A stretch of DNA of 64,000 bases from Eriocheir sinensis (GCF_024679095.1 NC_066509.1:17004089-17068088), one strand, 5' to 3'. Positions 47,341 through 60,935 are shown, numbered from the stretch's first letter. Notes: generated by a model not told the origin, from the sequence alone. Numbers and translations: made by a program.

Positions 47341-47890
47341 GAAATTAATATGTAAAATGAGAAGAGGAGAAAATCCAGTGAAATGGTCCAATAGAAAGGA
47401 CAGGTATTGGAAATAGAGAGTTGGCAGTTGAGGGAGCGAATGTGCTGAGAGGGTGTGATGGAACAGGGTAGGTGGAGATACAGATGCATACATAGAAAAA
47501 ATAGATGCATAAAATCTTTTCTCAAGGCTACACTTGTCAAATTTATCTTTTATTCTATTTTTGTCTCTTCTCCTTTGTTTTATCTCATTAGCTATTTACT
47601 TGCTATGTAAATTTTCATATTTTTCATCAAAAAGTAAATGTAAAAGCAGGCTTATTAATTACAATAATTTATAAAACTTACAAACAACTTAAATTTTTGA
47701 CAATGTTAAAAATGAGAATGGAATTCCCTTGTTTTACAGCAAACATGTTAAATAAAAATTAAAGTTATAAATATATTGATATGCTTCCTTAAAAATGGAA
47801 ATTTACCTTGGTTTTAATATGTGGCTGGTGCAAGACAGTTCCTTCACCTTTCATTTAAGATTGAAACTCCTTAACAGTAGACATTCAGAA
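47341..47890. other. No gene seen; likely 3' flank of the zinc-finger gene
   Basis: AT-rich. A minus-strand AATAAA lies near 47550, about 340 nt past the zinc-finger stop. Confidence 0.35.
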
Positions 47891-48568
47891 TTAGGAAGTT
47901 ATCTTCCCAATGAAATCTTCAGCTTTTGTACCCTTACTCTCTAGTCTTTCCTTCTTCAAATGAGTTAATACATGTTGGGTAATAGCATCTTTTGTCTCAA
48001 AATGTTCACCACACTCATTACAGATGAAATTTCCCTTCTCATAATGAACCACTGCATGGGATGTCAAGTGTCTCTTCTGGGTGAATGTTTTCCCACAGTC
48101 TCCACATCTGAACACCTTTATACCAGTGTGAAGTATTGTATGTCTGGTGAGGTTACACTTACGGTTGAACAGCTTCCCGCACTCTTCACACTCAAAGTTT
48201 TTCTCTCGTGTGTGGACAGGAATGTGATCCTGAAGGTGACTTCTTGAAGTGAAAATTTTCCCACACACTTCACACTTGAAATTCTGCCCATCAGAATGAA
48301 TGAGTTTATGCCTCATAAAGTCACTCTTATAAAGAAATGTTTTATCACATTCTCCACAGGTGTATATACTCACACCTGAATGGATCATCACATGTTGGTG
48401 CCACTCATATTTGCTGGTGAAGACTTTCCTACATTTCTCACAATGGAGAGAGTTTGTCCCATTTTCAGAAGTCGGAGACTGAGTATGTGATAAGGTACTT
48501 TCATTTATATATAGCTCATCAAACTGATCACTGTCTGCCTGCTCCTGCTTCACTTCTGCCATCCTCAT
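47891..48568 (-). CDS. C2H2 zinc-finger protein, six fingers
   Basis: This is an intact 225-codon frame from ATG at 48568 to TAA at 47891, probably a DNA-binding nuclear protein. After an acidic leader of about 42 residues (MRMAEVKQEQADSDQFDELY) come six consecutive C2H2 fingers: CEKC..HVMIH, CGEC..HKLIH, CEVC..HIPVH, CEEC..HTILH, CGDC..HAVVH and CNEC..HVLTH. A short charged tail of about 25 residues follows. Linkers are divergent rather than strict TGEKP. A second Met two codons after the first could also serve as start. The sequence just upstream ends in AAAACAG, so the ATG may sit near the beginning of an internal exon after a 5' intron. The specific orthologue is not recognised. Confidence 0.8.
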   Translation of the reverse strand: MRMAEVKQEQADSDQFDELYINESTLSHTQSPTSENGTNSLHCEKCRKVFTSKYEWHQHVMIHSGVSIYTCGECDKTFLYKSDFMRHKLIHSDGQNFKCEVCGKIFTSRSHLQDHIPVHTREKNFECEECGKLFNRKCNLTRHTILHTGIKVFRCGDCGKTFTQKRHLTSHAVVHYEKGNFICNECGEHFETKDAITQHVLTHLKKERLESKGTKAEDFIGKITS

Positions 48569-48599
48569 GCTGTTTTACAGTACCTGTATTACTGGATCA

Positions 48600-50660
48600 C
48601 TTCACAGCAAATTTAGACACAACATTTGGAAAAGTTGCTGAATTGAAGGTCCATGGTGTGTGTACATGTTGTGAAAGGTGTGCTGGGAAGTCACCTCATT
48701 AGGCAAGGTGATCTGAAGCTGGGATACTGTGCTTGTAGCAGCAAACTCATGCTACAAAGTAGTTTGAAATATGCTCCTCTTGAACACACTGCAGCATCCC
48801 TAAAACAAAAAAGTAATACATGCCTCTTTTATGGGTAAATATTAGTAATAGCTGAAAAAGTAGAATGCTTAACAGTCAAATTATGAAAGCTTTAACTTTT
48901 GTCAGTGGGGAGGGTAGGTTAGTTGCCATAATAATGTGATATTTAAAAATGCTCTTCTTTCAAAATAAGCATTTTGATGTTTACAGTGCCAAAGCTAGGG
49001 GTCCGAAGGTGAGGGGCTCATTGAGGAGGGACAAAGTATCTGTGGTGGAAGTCCAATCCCTATTTTAATTTGGTCTTTATGATTTTTTTATTCTGCTCTA
49101 TTTAACAACCTGCTTACATATTATATTTTTCAGTAAAGAGGCTTGGGGCCTATCGTGCCTTCCCCATGGCCATGCCACTGAGAGTTTTATGATTAGTTAT
49201 TTTCGACAGATTCTCAGAAATTGCTCCATATATACACTACAGTATGTATTTCATAATAAGTTCCTACACTGTAAAATTCTTATTTCATAAAGACTTGTAT
49301 ATACTCATGTGTTCCAGGGTAATGGGTTCTTACCAACCACAGGCTCAAGGGCTTATGCGATGAAAATGAGCACAGTGGCCACATGCAGCTTAGCATACAT
49401 CCCCATCTTTACCTTTAAGGCTATTTTTCGACGAATATATTTAAAATCGGACGAGTACATGTTTTTCGCTCAGCATGGCCGGGAAAGCCTAAATTGCCAG
49501 GTGGCGAGGTTTGTTTTCATAAAATTAAAACCCCTCCCCGACCTGGAGGGGCTATTGCGTCATAGCCAGACATATGCGTCAACATATGCGGTATCATTCA
49601 ATGCTTGCAAATACGTAAAATTTGCATGAGAATATTTTTTTCTCCGTAAATTTTGTCATTTGTCATCCTCTCTTCTCAGTGTGGCGAGGCAGGGGAGGAA
49701 GAGAGGTGCTACCGCGCCAGAGCCAAGCGAGACAGATGGGGAGAGTGCGTCACATTTTTGTCTCCACTCAAGGAAAAGCAAAGTCTTTACAAATGATGTG
49801 CGTACAAGCGCAAGGAAACCAGAAAAAGTCATCAACATCAAGAGGGCTTATGGAGTGGCTAAGACTCAGAAAACAAGCAAGAGAGTAGTGTAGAAGCAAG
49901 GTATTTAGAGGTAGAAGCAAGCGGGTGTGTTGGCACTCCCATGTAGGCACTCCCGCTACGCGGAAGTGCCGCGGGACCAGATGCCTTATCATTCTCCAGT
50001 TAGTCAACAAGGTATACACAATAATATGTGAAAGTTTAATGCCAATCAAACAAGTACAAATGGCAAGACAGGGATGCAATTAAAAAAAAAATCTTTAGGA
50101 GCAATATCTCGAAAAGTAGTTTTTTACACTTCAAAAAATTTCACAAAATCGGTAAAAACTCTGACTACCTTTTGTTAGGTATCATTTAAAACTACAACTA
50201 AAGGACAATTTTTGCTATTGATAAAATTTCAAAAAATGTCAAAAGAAAACGGGACAATGGAGAAAATTATAAGTGACAAAAAATTGTAATTTTAATTTTT
50301 CGAAGACAAAACAAAAAATTAAAAATTTCATCAATGCGAAATGTAAATAGGTAAACAAAGTTTCTATGGTATTTTTCTTTAAAAACGATTGACTGAAAAA
50401 TAAAGTCTGTGAAACCAAAAAAAAAAAAAAAAAGAAAAGAAAAATACGTTTTGTTTGAGTTTCACCTAAACTTCACCCAAATTTAATGAAATTCACAGAA
50501 TATCATTTACACCTACAAACAACATACTAAAATTGCAAAGCTATTGGACGTACCATATGCGCAGGAGAACCCCCCATAATTGTGCTCCTTAAACACATGT
50601 CAAGCTCACCTAGTCAGTCACCAAACAGTGATGTTACTGTCAGTCAAGCAGCTCATATTG
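48600..50660. other. No recognisable gene
   Basis: A 77-codon frame at 49660-49893 (beginning MSSSLLSVARQGRKRGATAP) is basic and Ser-rich but has no family match that I recognise. The 50080-50560 stretch is A-rich. Confidence 0.4.
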
Positions 50661-50667
50661 CACAATG

Positions 50668-51047
50668 GGGAGGCGGTGGCTGAGTCAACAGAGTGACAGC
50701 GCTGCGTTCAGAAGGACGCGAGTTCAATCCCTGCCCGGTGCCACCATGCTGGGATTTTTCAGCCGCCGCCGAGTGGCTTAAAACTATCCACATGCAGTCC
50801 AGAAGACCACCTATCAACCCGGACTCTAGATTCTAGGATTGAAGATGAGCTACGGGAGGGCAGCCTGAGCCAATGCAAGACGGTGCCACTATAAACTCTC
50901 GCCTGCGCCAGAACGGGCTGGGCCGACCATCAGGCCCCACCGGGAAGAAGCCTTGGGCCGACCATCAGGCCCCACTGGGAAGAAGCCTACTGGCGCAATA
51001 GGCCGTGACATAAAAAAAATAATAAATAAATAAAAAAAAAAAACTCT
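50668..51047 (+). mobile_element. tRNA-derived SINE, same family as 30690-31060
   Basis: The head reads GGCGGTGGCTGAGTCAACAG (A box) and GAGTTCAATCC (B box, 50720-50730). The body has GTGGCTTAAAACTATCCACA, GCCAATGCAAGACGG and a duplicated GGGCCGACCATCAGGCCCCA block (about 50930 and 50953). The tail is A-rich with AATA units. Confidence 0.8.
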
Positions 51048-51177
51048 GAAGCCCCATGTTAAGCCCTTAAAATATGGAGCAGAAAATTACATGCATAAAC
51101 TTGTCAGATTGATTTGCATGTCTTCATAAAACATAGAGCATTACATTGATTAATGACAGTATGACTGCGTACATATA

Positions 51178-51310
51178 CAGTGGAACCTCGGTTAATGAAT
51201 TTGATTCATTCCTGAAGGCCATTCGTCACCCAAAATGTTCGTAAACCGAAGCTATTTTCCCCATAGGAAACAATGTTAAGATGGATTAATCCATTCCTGG
51301 ACACCAGATG
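51178..51310. mobile_element. Mariner-type terminus CAGTGGAACCTCGG
   Basis: CAGTGGAACCTCGGTTAATG preceded by TA, then ACCCAAAATGTTCGTAAACC and CCCCATAGGAAACAATGTTA. This is a typical transposon terminus of this kind. The opposite end was not found, so the element is probably disrupted by the palindromic region that follows. Confidence 0.5.
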
Positions 51311-51395
51311 ATTGCTTATTTATACTTTTACAGCAGTACTTTGTGCACAAGTTCATAGCACAAAACCAATGGAAATCAATAAATCTAACACAAAA

Positions 51396-51507
<112 letters not shown>

Positions 51508-51729
51508 GCATATACATTCATATATGAACACTTCAGTATGTTGACTAACTTGTATTAAAACCATTTAAAGATATCTAAATAAAAAGTTACTATTTTATAT
51601 TTTTATAATCATTTCTCCATATAGATCAACCTGTATTAATGGCCTTATTATACATGTTATTTCTTTTTTTAGTATTCAACCATATTTCTTCTCATTTATG
51701 AATAATACATTTAATTTTCTTTGTGTTGA

Positions 51730-51730
51730 T

Positions 51731-51818
<88 letters not shown>
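51730..51818. repeat. (TA)n microsatellite
   Basis: About 44 TA units immediately left of a TA-targeting transposon. Confidence 0.95.
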
Positions 51819-51821
<3 letters not shown>

Positions 51822-52516
51822 TAAAGCCCCACTTAGCGCGAGATCAATTAGCGCGAACCGCAATTAGCGCGAGCCACCATCTACCAAGAAAAAAATTAAT
51901 GAGCGCGAAAGCCTCAGTTAGCTAGAGCATCCACCACGACTGAATTTTGAAAATTGCGCCAAGCCGCCATGATGCGCAGCACAAGCCGCGAGAGCCCTTA
52001 CTTTAGCAGACGACGCCATGTTGATACAGGGCAAATGCTTTGTTTACGTTGTGGATGTGGATACGGGCAACTGACCTTGGCCGTGTGTGATGCACACCCG
52101 GAAAATTTGGATTTGCTGGTTGTCCAAGCTGCCACCAACGCGGTGGGAAGAAAAAAGGCTCAGTGTGACACCAGGTTACGGTGAACTGACAACTTGCTCC
52201 CGGATGGGCGCACGGGCGTTGCCAGTAGCCACAAAGGTTAGAAGAAAACGGCCAATGTGATACTGCCTTAAGGCAGCGAGGCCGCTAACCAGGTGAGCGC
52301 CGGCGATGACATCATCAGACTCCTAGCGAATCACAAGCATGTTTTCAGAGCTCAGCCAATCGTAGTTTTTTTTTTTTAATGAGTGATTATTTTGAGTAAT
52401 TATCAAACCTTAAAGTCAGACCCACGTGTGCACCAAATATTTTTTTTTCATATTGGATACTTTATTCTAGCGCGACCACGTTCATCCACCTAATTCTCGC
52501 GCTAAATAGGGCTCTA

Positions 52517-52518
<2 letters not shown>
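51819..52518. mobile_element. Mariner-type element inserted in a (TA)n tract
   Basis: The left end CAGTAAAGCCCCACTTAGCG and the inverted right end CAGTAGAGCCCTATTTAGCG match at 16 of 20 positions. AGCGCGA words repeat subterminally on both sides. TA tracts flank it on both sides, so the TA duplication cannot be separated from the repeat. No transposase is seen. Confidence 0.75.

Positions 52519-52580
<62 letters not shown>
52519..52580. repeat. (TA)n microsatellite
   Basis: About 30 TA units to the right of the mariner-type element. Confidence 0.95.
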
Positions 52581-52582
<2 letters not shown>

Positions 52583-52599
52583 GTGTATATATATATATA

Positions 52600-52656
52600 T
52601 AAATCAGCGATACAGCGAGACCACGATAAGTGAACCGCTATATGGCGAGGATTACT
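52600..52656. mobile_element. Single terminus of a second mariner-type family
   Basis: Reverse complement CAGTAATCCTCGCCATATAG, then CGGTTCACTTATCGTGG. A related CGCTATATCGCGG stretch lies at about 52975. This suggests a split or palindromic copy. Confidence 0.5.
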
Positions 52657-52657
52657 G

Positions 52658-52731
<74 letters not shown>
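52658..52731. repeat. (TA)n microsatellite
   Basis: About 36 TA units between the mariner-type terminus and the left 94-bp arm. Confidence 0.95.
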
Positions 52732-53403
<672 letters not shown>

Positions 53404-53671
53404 AACTTGGTAGTGAGGACCCAGACAGGATGAGGCAATGACTACTTTTTAACAAAACTTAAGACCTAAACTTACTCAACAAGATTACTCAAAGCTTATC
53501 TAGTTTCGTTGAACTCTTTGCGGTCTGGAATAAACACACGGATAACTACTAAACCAAACAGCTGATATGCTCTTCTTCTTCTTGTGACCACAACTTACCG
53601 ACCTCACAAGCAATTAGCCAACATGTTGGTGACTGAGTTTCTGACTAGAGTTTCAACGAGTTTCCCGTGAA

Positions 53672-53700
53672 AAAAAATAAATAAATAAATAAATAAATAA

Positions 53701-53786
<86 letters not shown>
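53672..53786. repeat. (AAAT)n-(TA)n microsatellite
   Basis: About eight AAAT units run into about 40 TA units. Confidence 0.95.
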
Positions 53787-53789
<3 letters not shown>

Positions 53790-53947
53790 TATCAAAAGAA
53801 ACCAAATTAAATATATTATTCGTAAATGAGAAAAATATGGTTGAATACTAAAAAAATAAGAAATAACATGTATAATAAGGCCCTTAATATAAGTTGATTT
53901 ATATAGTGAAATTATTAAAAAAAATACTAACTTTTTTATTATGATAT

Positions 53948-54050
<103 letters not shown>

Positions 54051-54299
54051 TATCAAAAGAAAGGAAACTAAATGTATTATTCATAAATGGGAAGAAATAT
54101 GGTTGAATACTAAAAAAAAAAAAGAAGTATAGCAAGGCGCTTATTATAGGTTGATTTATATAGTGAAATGATTGTAAAAAAATAGTAACTTTTTTTCATT
54201 AGATATCTTAAAATGGTTTTAATACAAGTTAGTCAACATATTAAAGTGTTCATATATGAATTTTTATGCAGATATATTAATTTTTGTGGCGTCAGGAAG

Positions 54300-55490
54300 G
54301 TTTTTCGTTGCGGCACGTGAAATGAGTGAGATTCGGCGAGTGTTCGTTGCGAATTTTGGTCAAGCTTGAGCGAAAACTACTGAAGCTAGGAAAGCGAGCT
54401 TGGTGGCAAATGAAAGGTCTTTTAATACAGATTAATAATCAGAAAAAAAATTGGAAAGCATTAAATAAATAAAAAAGCTATAAGCAAAAAACTAGGACAT
54501 GTCCAAATCGCAGCAAAAGGGCTGAAAACAGGCTATTTTGTGACAGCTCAACGATGAGCTTGAAATTGAGCTATTAAAAACTCCTTTGAGATGGTCAAAC
54601 TACATTACCAAGAGGAGCTACATGCCAAATTACAGCTTTCTAGAGGCAATAGCAAGGCCACACTAGACAAAAACGGCAGTGTCTGGAGTTCGTCAAAATC
54701 GCTCTCGACAGGGTTCACGTTTCAAGCTTTAGCGACGAAACTACTAGGAGTAGGGAAATGTTATGCACCATATTGGAAAGTACATTGGCAGGACTAAATC
54801 ATTTGTTAAATAAGTTTTTTTAAATTCTCAAAAAATGAGTGGGTTTCATGGTTGGGAAAATTTTTTTTTTCCGGAGTCGTTTTTTGCGAATTTATTAGAT
54901 TCTTTACCCTTTTGAGTCGGTTTTCGAGCCCGGTCACTAATTTAAAAATATAGCCCTTTCATTTTGCTGTCGATTGATATTAAAAACTTTACTGTAGCCC
55001 CAGAAATAAGGGAGTTATGGCGATTCGCACCAAAGTGGTTGATTTTCCAAAATTCGCGGTTTAATGACAAGGCTGGGGCAAATGTCCGTTCCATAGTATA
55101 GGGTTCACTGACCTAAATGATCATTCAAGTTCTTATGAGAATAAATATCTTAGTGTAGCTTAGTGCAAATAGTAACAAATAGTAATGCAGGGCAAAAGGG
55201 AATGGATGACTATTTGGCCTGAGAAAAAAAAAAAAATTATATAAGCCTCTAAACTTGGGTTGAGATCAAAACCTTATTTGTTATTTTTTTTAAACTTTGA
55301 TCTTCAGCTTGTATTCAATCCCTGGGATGCACAAATGAGAAAATAAAGCTTTAGTTCCTTTCAGATTAGTTTATGGCAAATTACCAAATCAGAAAGTTCC
55401 AGTTCCAGCTGTATATACTTAGGTCCCCTATTAAAAAATAGATAGAAACATCCCAAAACTTGTCCTGGCAGTGTTATTATAGCTATCATA
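54300..55490. other. No recognisable gene
   Basis: Moderate-complexity DNA with short frames only. The longest, 54591-54797 (68 codons), has no recognisable motif. Confidence 0.4.
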
Positions 55491-55495
55491 TAGAG

Positions 55496-55690
55496 CAGTG
55501 GTTCCCAACCTTTTTTTCAGGCAACCCCAATCATGCACCTCTAGATATGACCGCGACCCCACTAGTTTAGTTGTTTATGTGTTATTGTAACATAAAAACA
55601 CCATGTTTGATATCTTGAGGTCTTGGCGACCCCCAGAAAAGCGCTTGGCGACCCCACTTGAGGTCGCGACACCAGGGTTGGGAAAGAGGG
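55496..55690. mobile_element. Short hAT MITE
   Basis: The left end CAGTGGTTCCCAACC faces the inverted right end CCCTCTTTCCCAACC. The flanks ATATAGAG (55488-55495) and ATATAAAG (55691-55698) agree at seven of eight positions. GCGACCCC words recur inside. The CAGTGGTTCCCAACC start is typical of hAT elements. Confidence 0.7.
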
Positions 55691-55699
55691 ATATAAAGG

Positions 55700-57140
55700 A
55701 TCATGGATGCAAAGTAAAGATGATTCAGATTTTGTAACTAAAATAACTGGTTCTCCTAAACTAAACAATCTACTGACCATCTTACCCCAGAAATGTGTTC
55801 AGGGAATTTCCAACCATCTCAGAAGCTCAATACATACATAAGTGAAATTTATCACTTCTTCCATAAAAGGGTATGAAGATTCACATTCACTGGCTGGCAG
55901 CTGCCATTGTACTTTCATGTGGGTTGAGCCAAGCTAAGCTACAATAACTCTCAGTAAATTGTTATTAAGGGTCATTTATAAACTCTGTAAATAAAACCAT
56001 TCCTTTATGACCTTTTTATGTCTTAAAGAATCTGATAATCATTACCTTAACTAACTATTAAAATTACTGATTATTAAAGTTAACATACCAGCTCACCACC
56101 ACTTGCATACTGCTTTCCAAGATGCACAGGGTAGCATCATCTCATAAAGTCATATAAACTAACCTAACCTGACATTATCTACACTAACCCAACCTGGACA
56201 ATAACCTAAATGCATCTGAGGAGCCACTTATTGCCCACAAATATTATTGTAGCCTAGCCCATGACCCATTCCCAACCCACAGCATCATCGCAATGGTGTC
56301 ATGAAGAAGCACTGCCATGTACTACATGTCATCCTTTTATTATAGCCATTTTGTTAGTTTAGATTTGCAAAGGGTATTAATTAATACACATCAGATATCA
56401 TAGGATACTGATAAGCACACATAGTGGAAGCCAGATTAATAATATTTTATGACACTTTATATTAAATAATACTAAAATCTGGTGTAATTAAGTTATTGAT
56501 TTTGTGAGACTACTAGGCTAGGTTAATACTTTGGTGGGGTGAGGTTATTTTCTGGGAATAATTCACTAATTTCAATGAATAAGGGCTATTAATTTATTAG
56601 ACATATTGCTATCTCTAGGTAAGCTAGTCCTTTCTTCACTCATTTCTGCATGTTGTGAGGACAAAACTTTGATTCCTGGTGAGTTTTTGTTTGTTTTGAG
56701 GGGGGGAGTGATATTCAGGACACTTGTCATTTCCCCAGAAAATAGTTAGCAGATTAATTAAAACACATCAAAACTTACCAAAAATAAAGTTTTATATGAC
56801 GCTGTGAGACAGGTGAAATTATAGATATTTACCAAAAAATGTGCTAGATGTTTACTGAATCATTACCAAAATGATGGATGAATTTATGCCATTGAAAAAT
56901 ATGGGACAAGGTATATTAAATGATTCTTGACAGAGTGCTGCACACAGACAAGTAGAACTGCAAGTAGAGAACAAGAAAACTGGTGGTATATTTTAGTCTG
57001 GAATCACAACATGTATCAAACAACAAATAAACGTAAATCTCCTCCACACACACACATACAAGCAGACTCACACTTATGTACAAAACTGACACTGATACAC
57101 ATATATACCTACACCACACAAACAATCAACATACTTGTAA
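55700..57140. other. AT-rich DNA without a recognisable gene
   Basis: Contains an AACCTAACCTGAC-type tract near 56160. Nothing else is supported. Confidence 0.4.
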
Positions 57141-57149
57141 CACAGCCAG

Positions 57150-57350
57150 AAATACCAAACATATACCATACCAATACTGATACATGTAAGCATTCATACT
57201 TTCCATACACTATACGTGACTGGAACAGACCAAGATATTTTAGATTGCACCCTAATATCAACAATTACACTTGTTCATTTCTCTCCCTGCACACTTAGCT
57301 CACCCTCCCCCCATCAACCAACTCCTACATCTGCGTGTTATGCCCCAACC
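57150..57350 (+). mobile_element. 3' end of a third non-LTR retrotransposon family, split by a hAT-type element
   Basis: Translation around 57195-57260 (YTIRDWNRPRYF, TGTDQDILDCT across frames) resembles the PRTIRDWNxLP block near RT C-termini. The following CT-rich 3' region matches the window's first 350 bases and continues after the inserted element at 58393-58440. Confidence 0.5.
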
Positions 57351-57358
57351 CTGGTGCC

Positions 57359-58392
57359 CAGTGTTGCCAGGTTGGCGGGTTTTCCGCAAAATGTGGCGTT
57401 TTTTATTTTTTTTAGGAGGCAAAATTTGATGCTGGCGGGCTGGCGTTTTTTTGGCAGATTTCTGTCCTGCTTGGCGATTTTTTTGCATCTTTTTTTCTGT
57501 CTCCAGTAAATTTCAAATTACCCTTACTATCAAAATGATCTTCAAGGTCATGATTCATAAAACATGTAGTTGACTGGCAAGCGACGAGAAGAATGTTCGC
57601 ACTCAGCTGCTAATGATGATCCTTGCCTGCCCTCACAGCTTGAGTCAGGGTCACTCCCTGCCCACGACCTCTCCCCACTAATTATACCTGTCTCCCCCTT
57701 CCTTCTCTGTCTCCCTTCCTTTTCCTCTCCTTGCCCTTGCTCACATCAGGTCAAGAGGGGAGGGCTTATTTTCCTGTCAGTTAAGGCCACCTGCACTAGG
57801 CCTTCCAGAAGCGAATTTTCATGTATGTGTATGATATGCGGACGTAATAAGCAACTGAGTCGTGAAACGGCATGTATTGCCAAGAATTTGTGCCGACATC
57901 ATCAATGTTAGCCCTTTTCACTCAAGTCATATACTGTAAGGATGTGGATACACAGACCTGGATTTCCCTGAATTATAAAACTAAAGAGGAAAATAGTTAT
58001 AGCTGTAAGTATAGGCCAAAGATAAATTTATATATCTCCTCTTGCACAGCGCAATTCTTATTAAGGTACCGTAGCATTTTATTTATTGCCATTAATAACT
58101 TATTCAGTATCATATAATATATATTTGTTTCTTTTGTGGGTAATTAGTAGGTACATGGCATTGTTTATAAATTCTAAGGGATTTCTAAACTATTGTTTTA
58201 GGTTTATTGATGTTAATTTTAGAAAAAATGAAATGTTATGCAATTTGAAAAAGTCTACGTATGATGCCTAAAATTTGGCTTTTTTGGGGGGGGGGGGGCA
58301 GGGGGGGCAGAAAAAACAAATTGGTCTGGCGGGATTTGGCGGTTTTCAGGGATGGATGTGGCGGGTTGGCAGTCCCCAACTTGGCAACTCTG
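57359..58392. mobile_element. Non-autonomous hAT-type element with CTGGTGCC duplication
   Basis: CTGGTGCC occurs at 57351-57358 and 58393-58400. The ends are CAGTGTTGCCAGGTTGG and (inverted) CAGAGTTGCCAAGTTGG. GGCGGG/GGCGTT words are abundant near both ends. A 113-codon frame (57570-57911) ends with CMCMICGRNKQLSRETACIA but has no recognised domain. The uninterrupted target is represented by the related sequence at about 300-350. Confidence 0.8.
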
Positions 58393-58544
58393 CTGGTGCC
58401 CTGAGCATTATCAAACAGAATCAGAATCGGCAGAAAGCAAAGCGTCTCAGCAACTTAAGGGGAGGCGACGGAAAAAATGAATATTTTCAACTCAGACATT
58501 GAAATTTGGGTTTTAACAGTTTTGGTACCCTTGAAATGTTCCTA

Positions 58545-58800
58545 GTTTTCTGTGAAAACAATGCGTTCTCTGATGCGGTGGTAGTGGTGGGACAGCACCT
58601 CTCTTCTGTGGGTGGCTAGGAGGGGGATGCCACTCTCCTCATGGAGGGAGGTAACTGGGGTGGGCCGCATAGCACTCAATGTGATCCTCAGCGCAGTGTT
58701 TTGGATGGTGCTCACACTGTCCAGTTTGGCAAGGGTGGAGGGAGCTGCTGCCCCATATATGCTGCAGTATATGAATGTACAGAAGTACCAAGGGGGACCT
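58545..58800 (-). mobile_element. Jockey/R1-type RT C-terminal fragment
   Basis: The minus strand reads IYCSIYGAAAPSTLAKLDSV, QNTALRITLSAMRPTPVTSL and HEESGIPLLATHRREVLSHH. The NTALRxxLGAxRTTP and ExGIPPL blocks are typical of the region after the RT in jockey/I-type elements. Both ends are truncated. Confidence 0.7.
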
Positions 58801-58869
58801 AAAAAGCAATACAAGGCAGAACTGCTCCAAAGAAAAAGTAATCCACTAACAACACACACACGCTAATTA

Positions 58870-59610
58870 TAACATGGGGCTAAACTAGACAACTCTGCAA
58901 AGGCTAAATGGAGTTCGGGTTGATATGTTCAATTATTCACCTTCTTCTTCTTCTTCTTCTTCGTGGGTGTTTTATGGGGCTATTTAGGCTGTGGACCCAC
59001 AGCCTCTAGAGCCCCGTCAGTGGTAGTTGTTATCAGGAGTTGTTGGTTGTGCTGGCCGGCCTGTCACCAGGGCGGGAGTTAGATCCTGTCGAGTTGCCCC
59101 GACTTCTGCAGGAAGGTACCTTCTTATCAAGTTAGTCCACAGAAAGTGCTCGCCGCGCCCCGTTGGAGTGCCAGACTTGTTTACGGCGTGACGGATGCCA
59201 CCATCATCGTACAATTTGGACAAAGTTGTCGTATTTCAAACTAAATTATCGTATTGTATTGGGTTAGAATTCTGCCATTTTCATTAGGTGACAATCCCTT
59301 TGTTAGTAAATTCCAGCGCTTTGCTGATCCAACTGAATATGCATATAAATCTTGCACATGTTCAAAGAAATTGCAAGCACTGACTTGCGTTGCCAACACA
59401 AAGAAGTTTTCGCTATTTTATTTTATCTATTTTTTTTCGATCAACAGTCCAGCGAAGCATACTGATCTCCCTGAGGCTACAGGCATTTCCGGGATTTCCA
59501 TTATGTGGGGGCCCAATTATGGGTCGAGTCTATCAGGTTTTGTGGGCCCCTCAGTGCTGAGGGCCTACGCCATGGCGTATACTTGGCGTATAGGATAATC
59601 CGGCCCTGTG
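58870..59610. other. No recognisable gene
   Basis: Contains a (TTC)n run at about 58942-58963. Short frames only. Confidence 0.4.
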
Positions 59611-59611
59611 T

Positions 59612-59770
59612 AACAACTCCATTCTGGACGATTCTGGGCATATTCCTCTTACTCCTCCCCCCTCTGACTCCCTTATGCCTGTTATTAAGATTCTTAAGAG
59701 TGATGTTTTTTATGCCCTCTCTGGCCTCAACTCTCAGAAGGCTTATGGACCTGATGGAGTGCCTCCTATT
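59612..59770 (+). mobile_element. Family-1 retrotransposon copy f, segment 1
   Basis: DSGHIPL, DVFYALSGLNSQKAYGPDGVPP, ending at the 8-bp sequence CTCCTATT next to an inserted element. Confidence 0.8.
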
Positions 59771-60935
59771 CATAGCTGGGCGTTATCGCGATAAGTTATC
59801 GCGATACTTTATCGCTGATAACAAAATCGGACTATCGACCATCCGCTACTTATTTAAATATTTATCGGTATCTTCGTTACTTCTGTAACCAAACTAGCGA
59901 TAATCGCTACTTTTTTTCCGCCTCAGAAAAAAACGTTGTCTCCCTACTGCGCATGCGTGGCCCGGTGTTGTATGAAAAATCTTCGGGGTATGAAATATCT
60001 TCGGTGATGAGGTTTCATACTTAGATCATGAAAATTAAAACACTAGGTTATTTTTTTATGCTACTCAAAAATCAATATATCATAGAGAAAAATCATTTAA
60101 CTTTGCCCCCAAAATGATTATTCACTGCCTCAAATTTGATATTCCATATTCGTTTGTGACCATGCCATGATACTGAAGGCACCCGGTGTTGTGTTATTTG
60201 GTGTCCCGTCGTCAAAAGCTGGGGCTTTTGTTTACAAACACTGGTCTCTCGTGAACTGCGCATGCTCAGACCATTAAGTGTAGACCTGTACAGTCTCACA
60301 ATGCTTTTTTAACACATTAAGAGTTGCTGGAAAGCTGAATCAAACATACAGTACCACCATCCTCGCTGTTTCTAGAACGACGTACACTCTGTACATATAA
60401 ATACAACTCGTACAGTGTCGTCCTAGAAACAGCGAGGATGGTGGTAGTTGTACTATATGTCTGATTCAGCCTTCCAGCAACTCTTAATTACGGTTTAAAA
60501 GCTTTGTGAGACTGTACAGGTCTACGCTTGCTGGTCTGAGCATGCACCATTCACGAGAGACCAGTGTTTGTAAACAATTTTTGACGGTGGGGACGCCAAA
60601 TAACACAACACCGGTTCAGGCATTTCTAGTATTAACGTCCATATGTACGTGTCAACGTGTGGTTTTAAGGTTTTGTAAGTTTCCTAAAATACAGATAATG
60701 AAAATTTGAATTCATCAATGTTGTTCTATCTGAAATATCAATATAGTATCGTTTTCGCCTATCGGACTTATCGCTAGCTAGTATCGGAATTGTGGATTTA
60801 TATCGGGTATCGGTTATCGGTTATCACCTATATTTGTGTCTCTAGTTAACGAATATCGGTTATCGCCGTTAAGGTTTTTCATTATCAGTTCTCGGTTATC
60901 GGGAATAAGGTTTTCTGTTATCGTGCCCAGCTATG
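59771..60935. mobile_element. hAT-type element with internal palindrome and TATCG repeats
   Basis: CTCCTATT at 59763-59770 and 60936-60943 flanks ends CATAGCTGGGCGTTATCG and (inverted) CATAGCTGGGCACGATAAC. Both subterminal zones are packed with TTATCG/TATCGG words. The middle (60183-60614) is a palindrome with arms of about 210 bp, so the same 25-codon stretch is read on both strands. It is inserted in a family-1 RT. Confidence 0.85.

Noticed and set aside
60093..60709. Two similar small proteins beginning MRLYRSTL on opposite strands
   Set aside because: They arise because the hAT-type element contains a palindrome. There is no other coding evidence.
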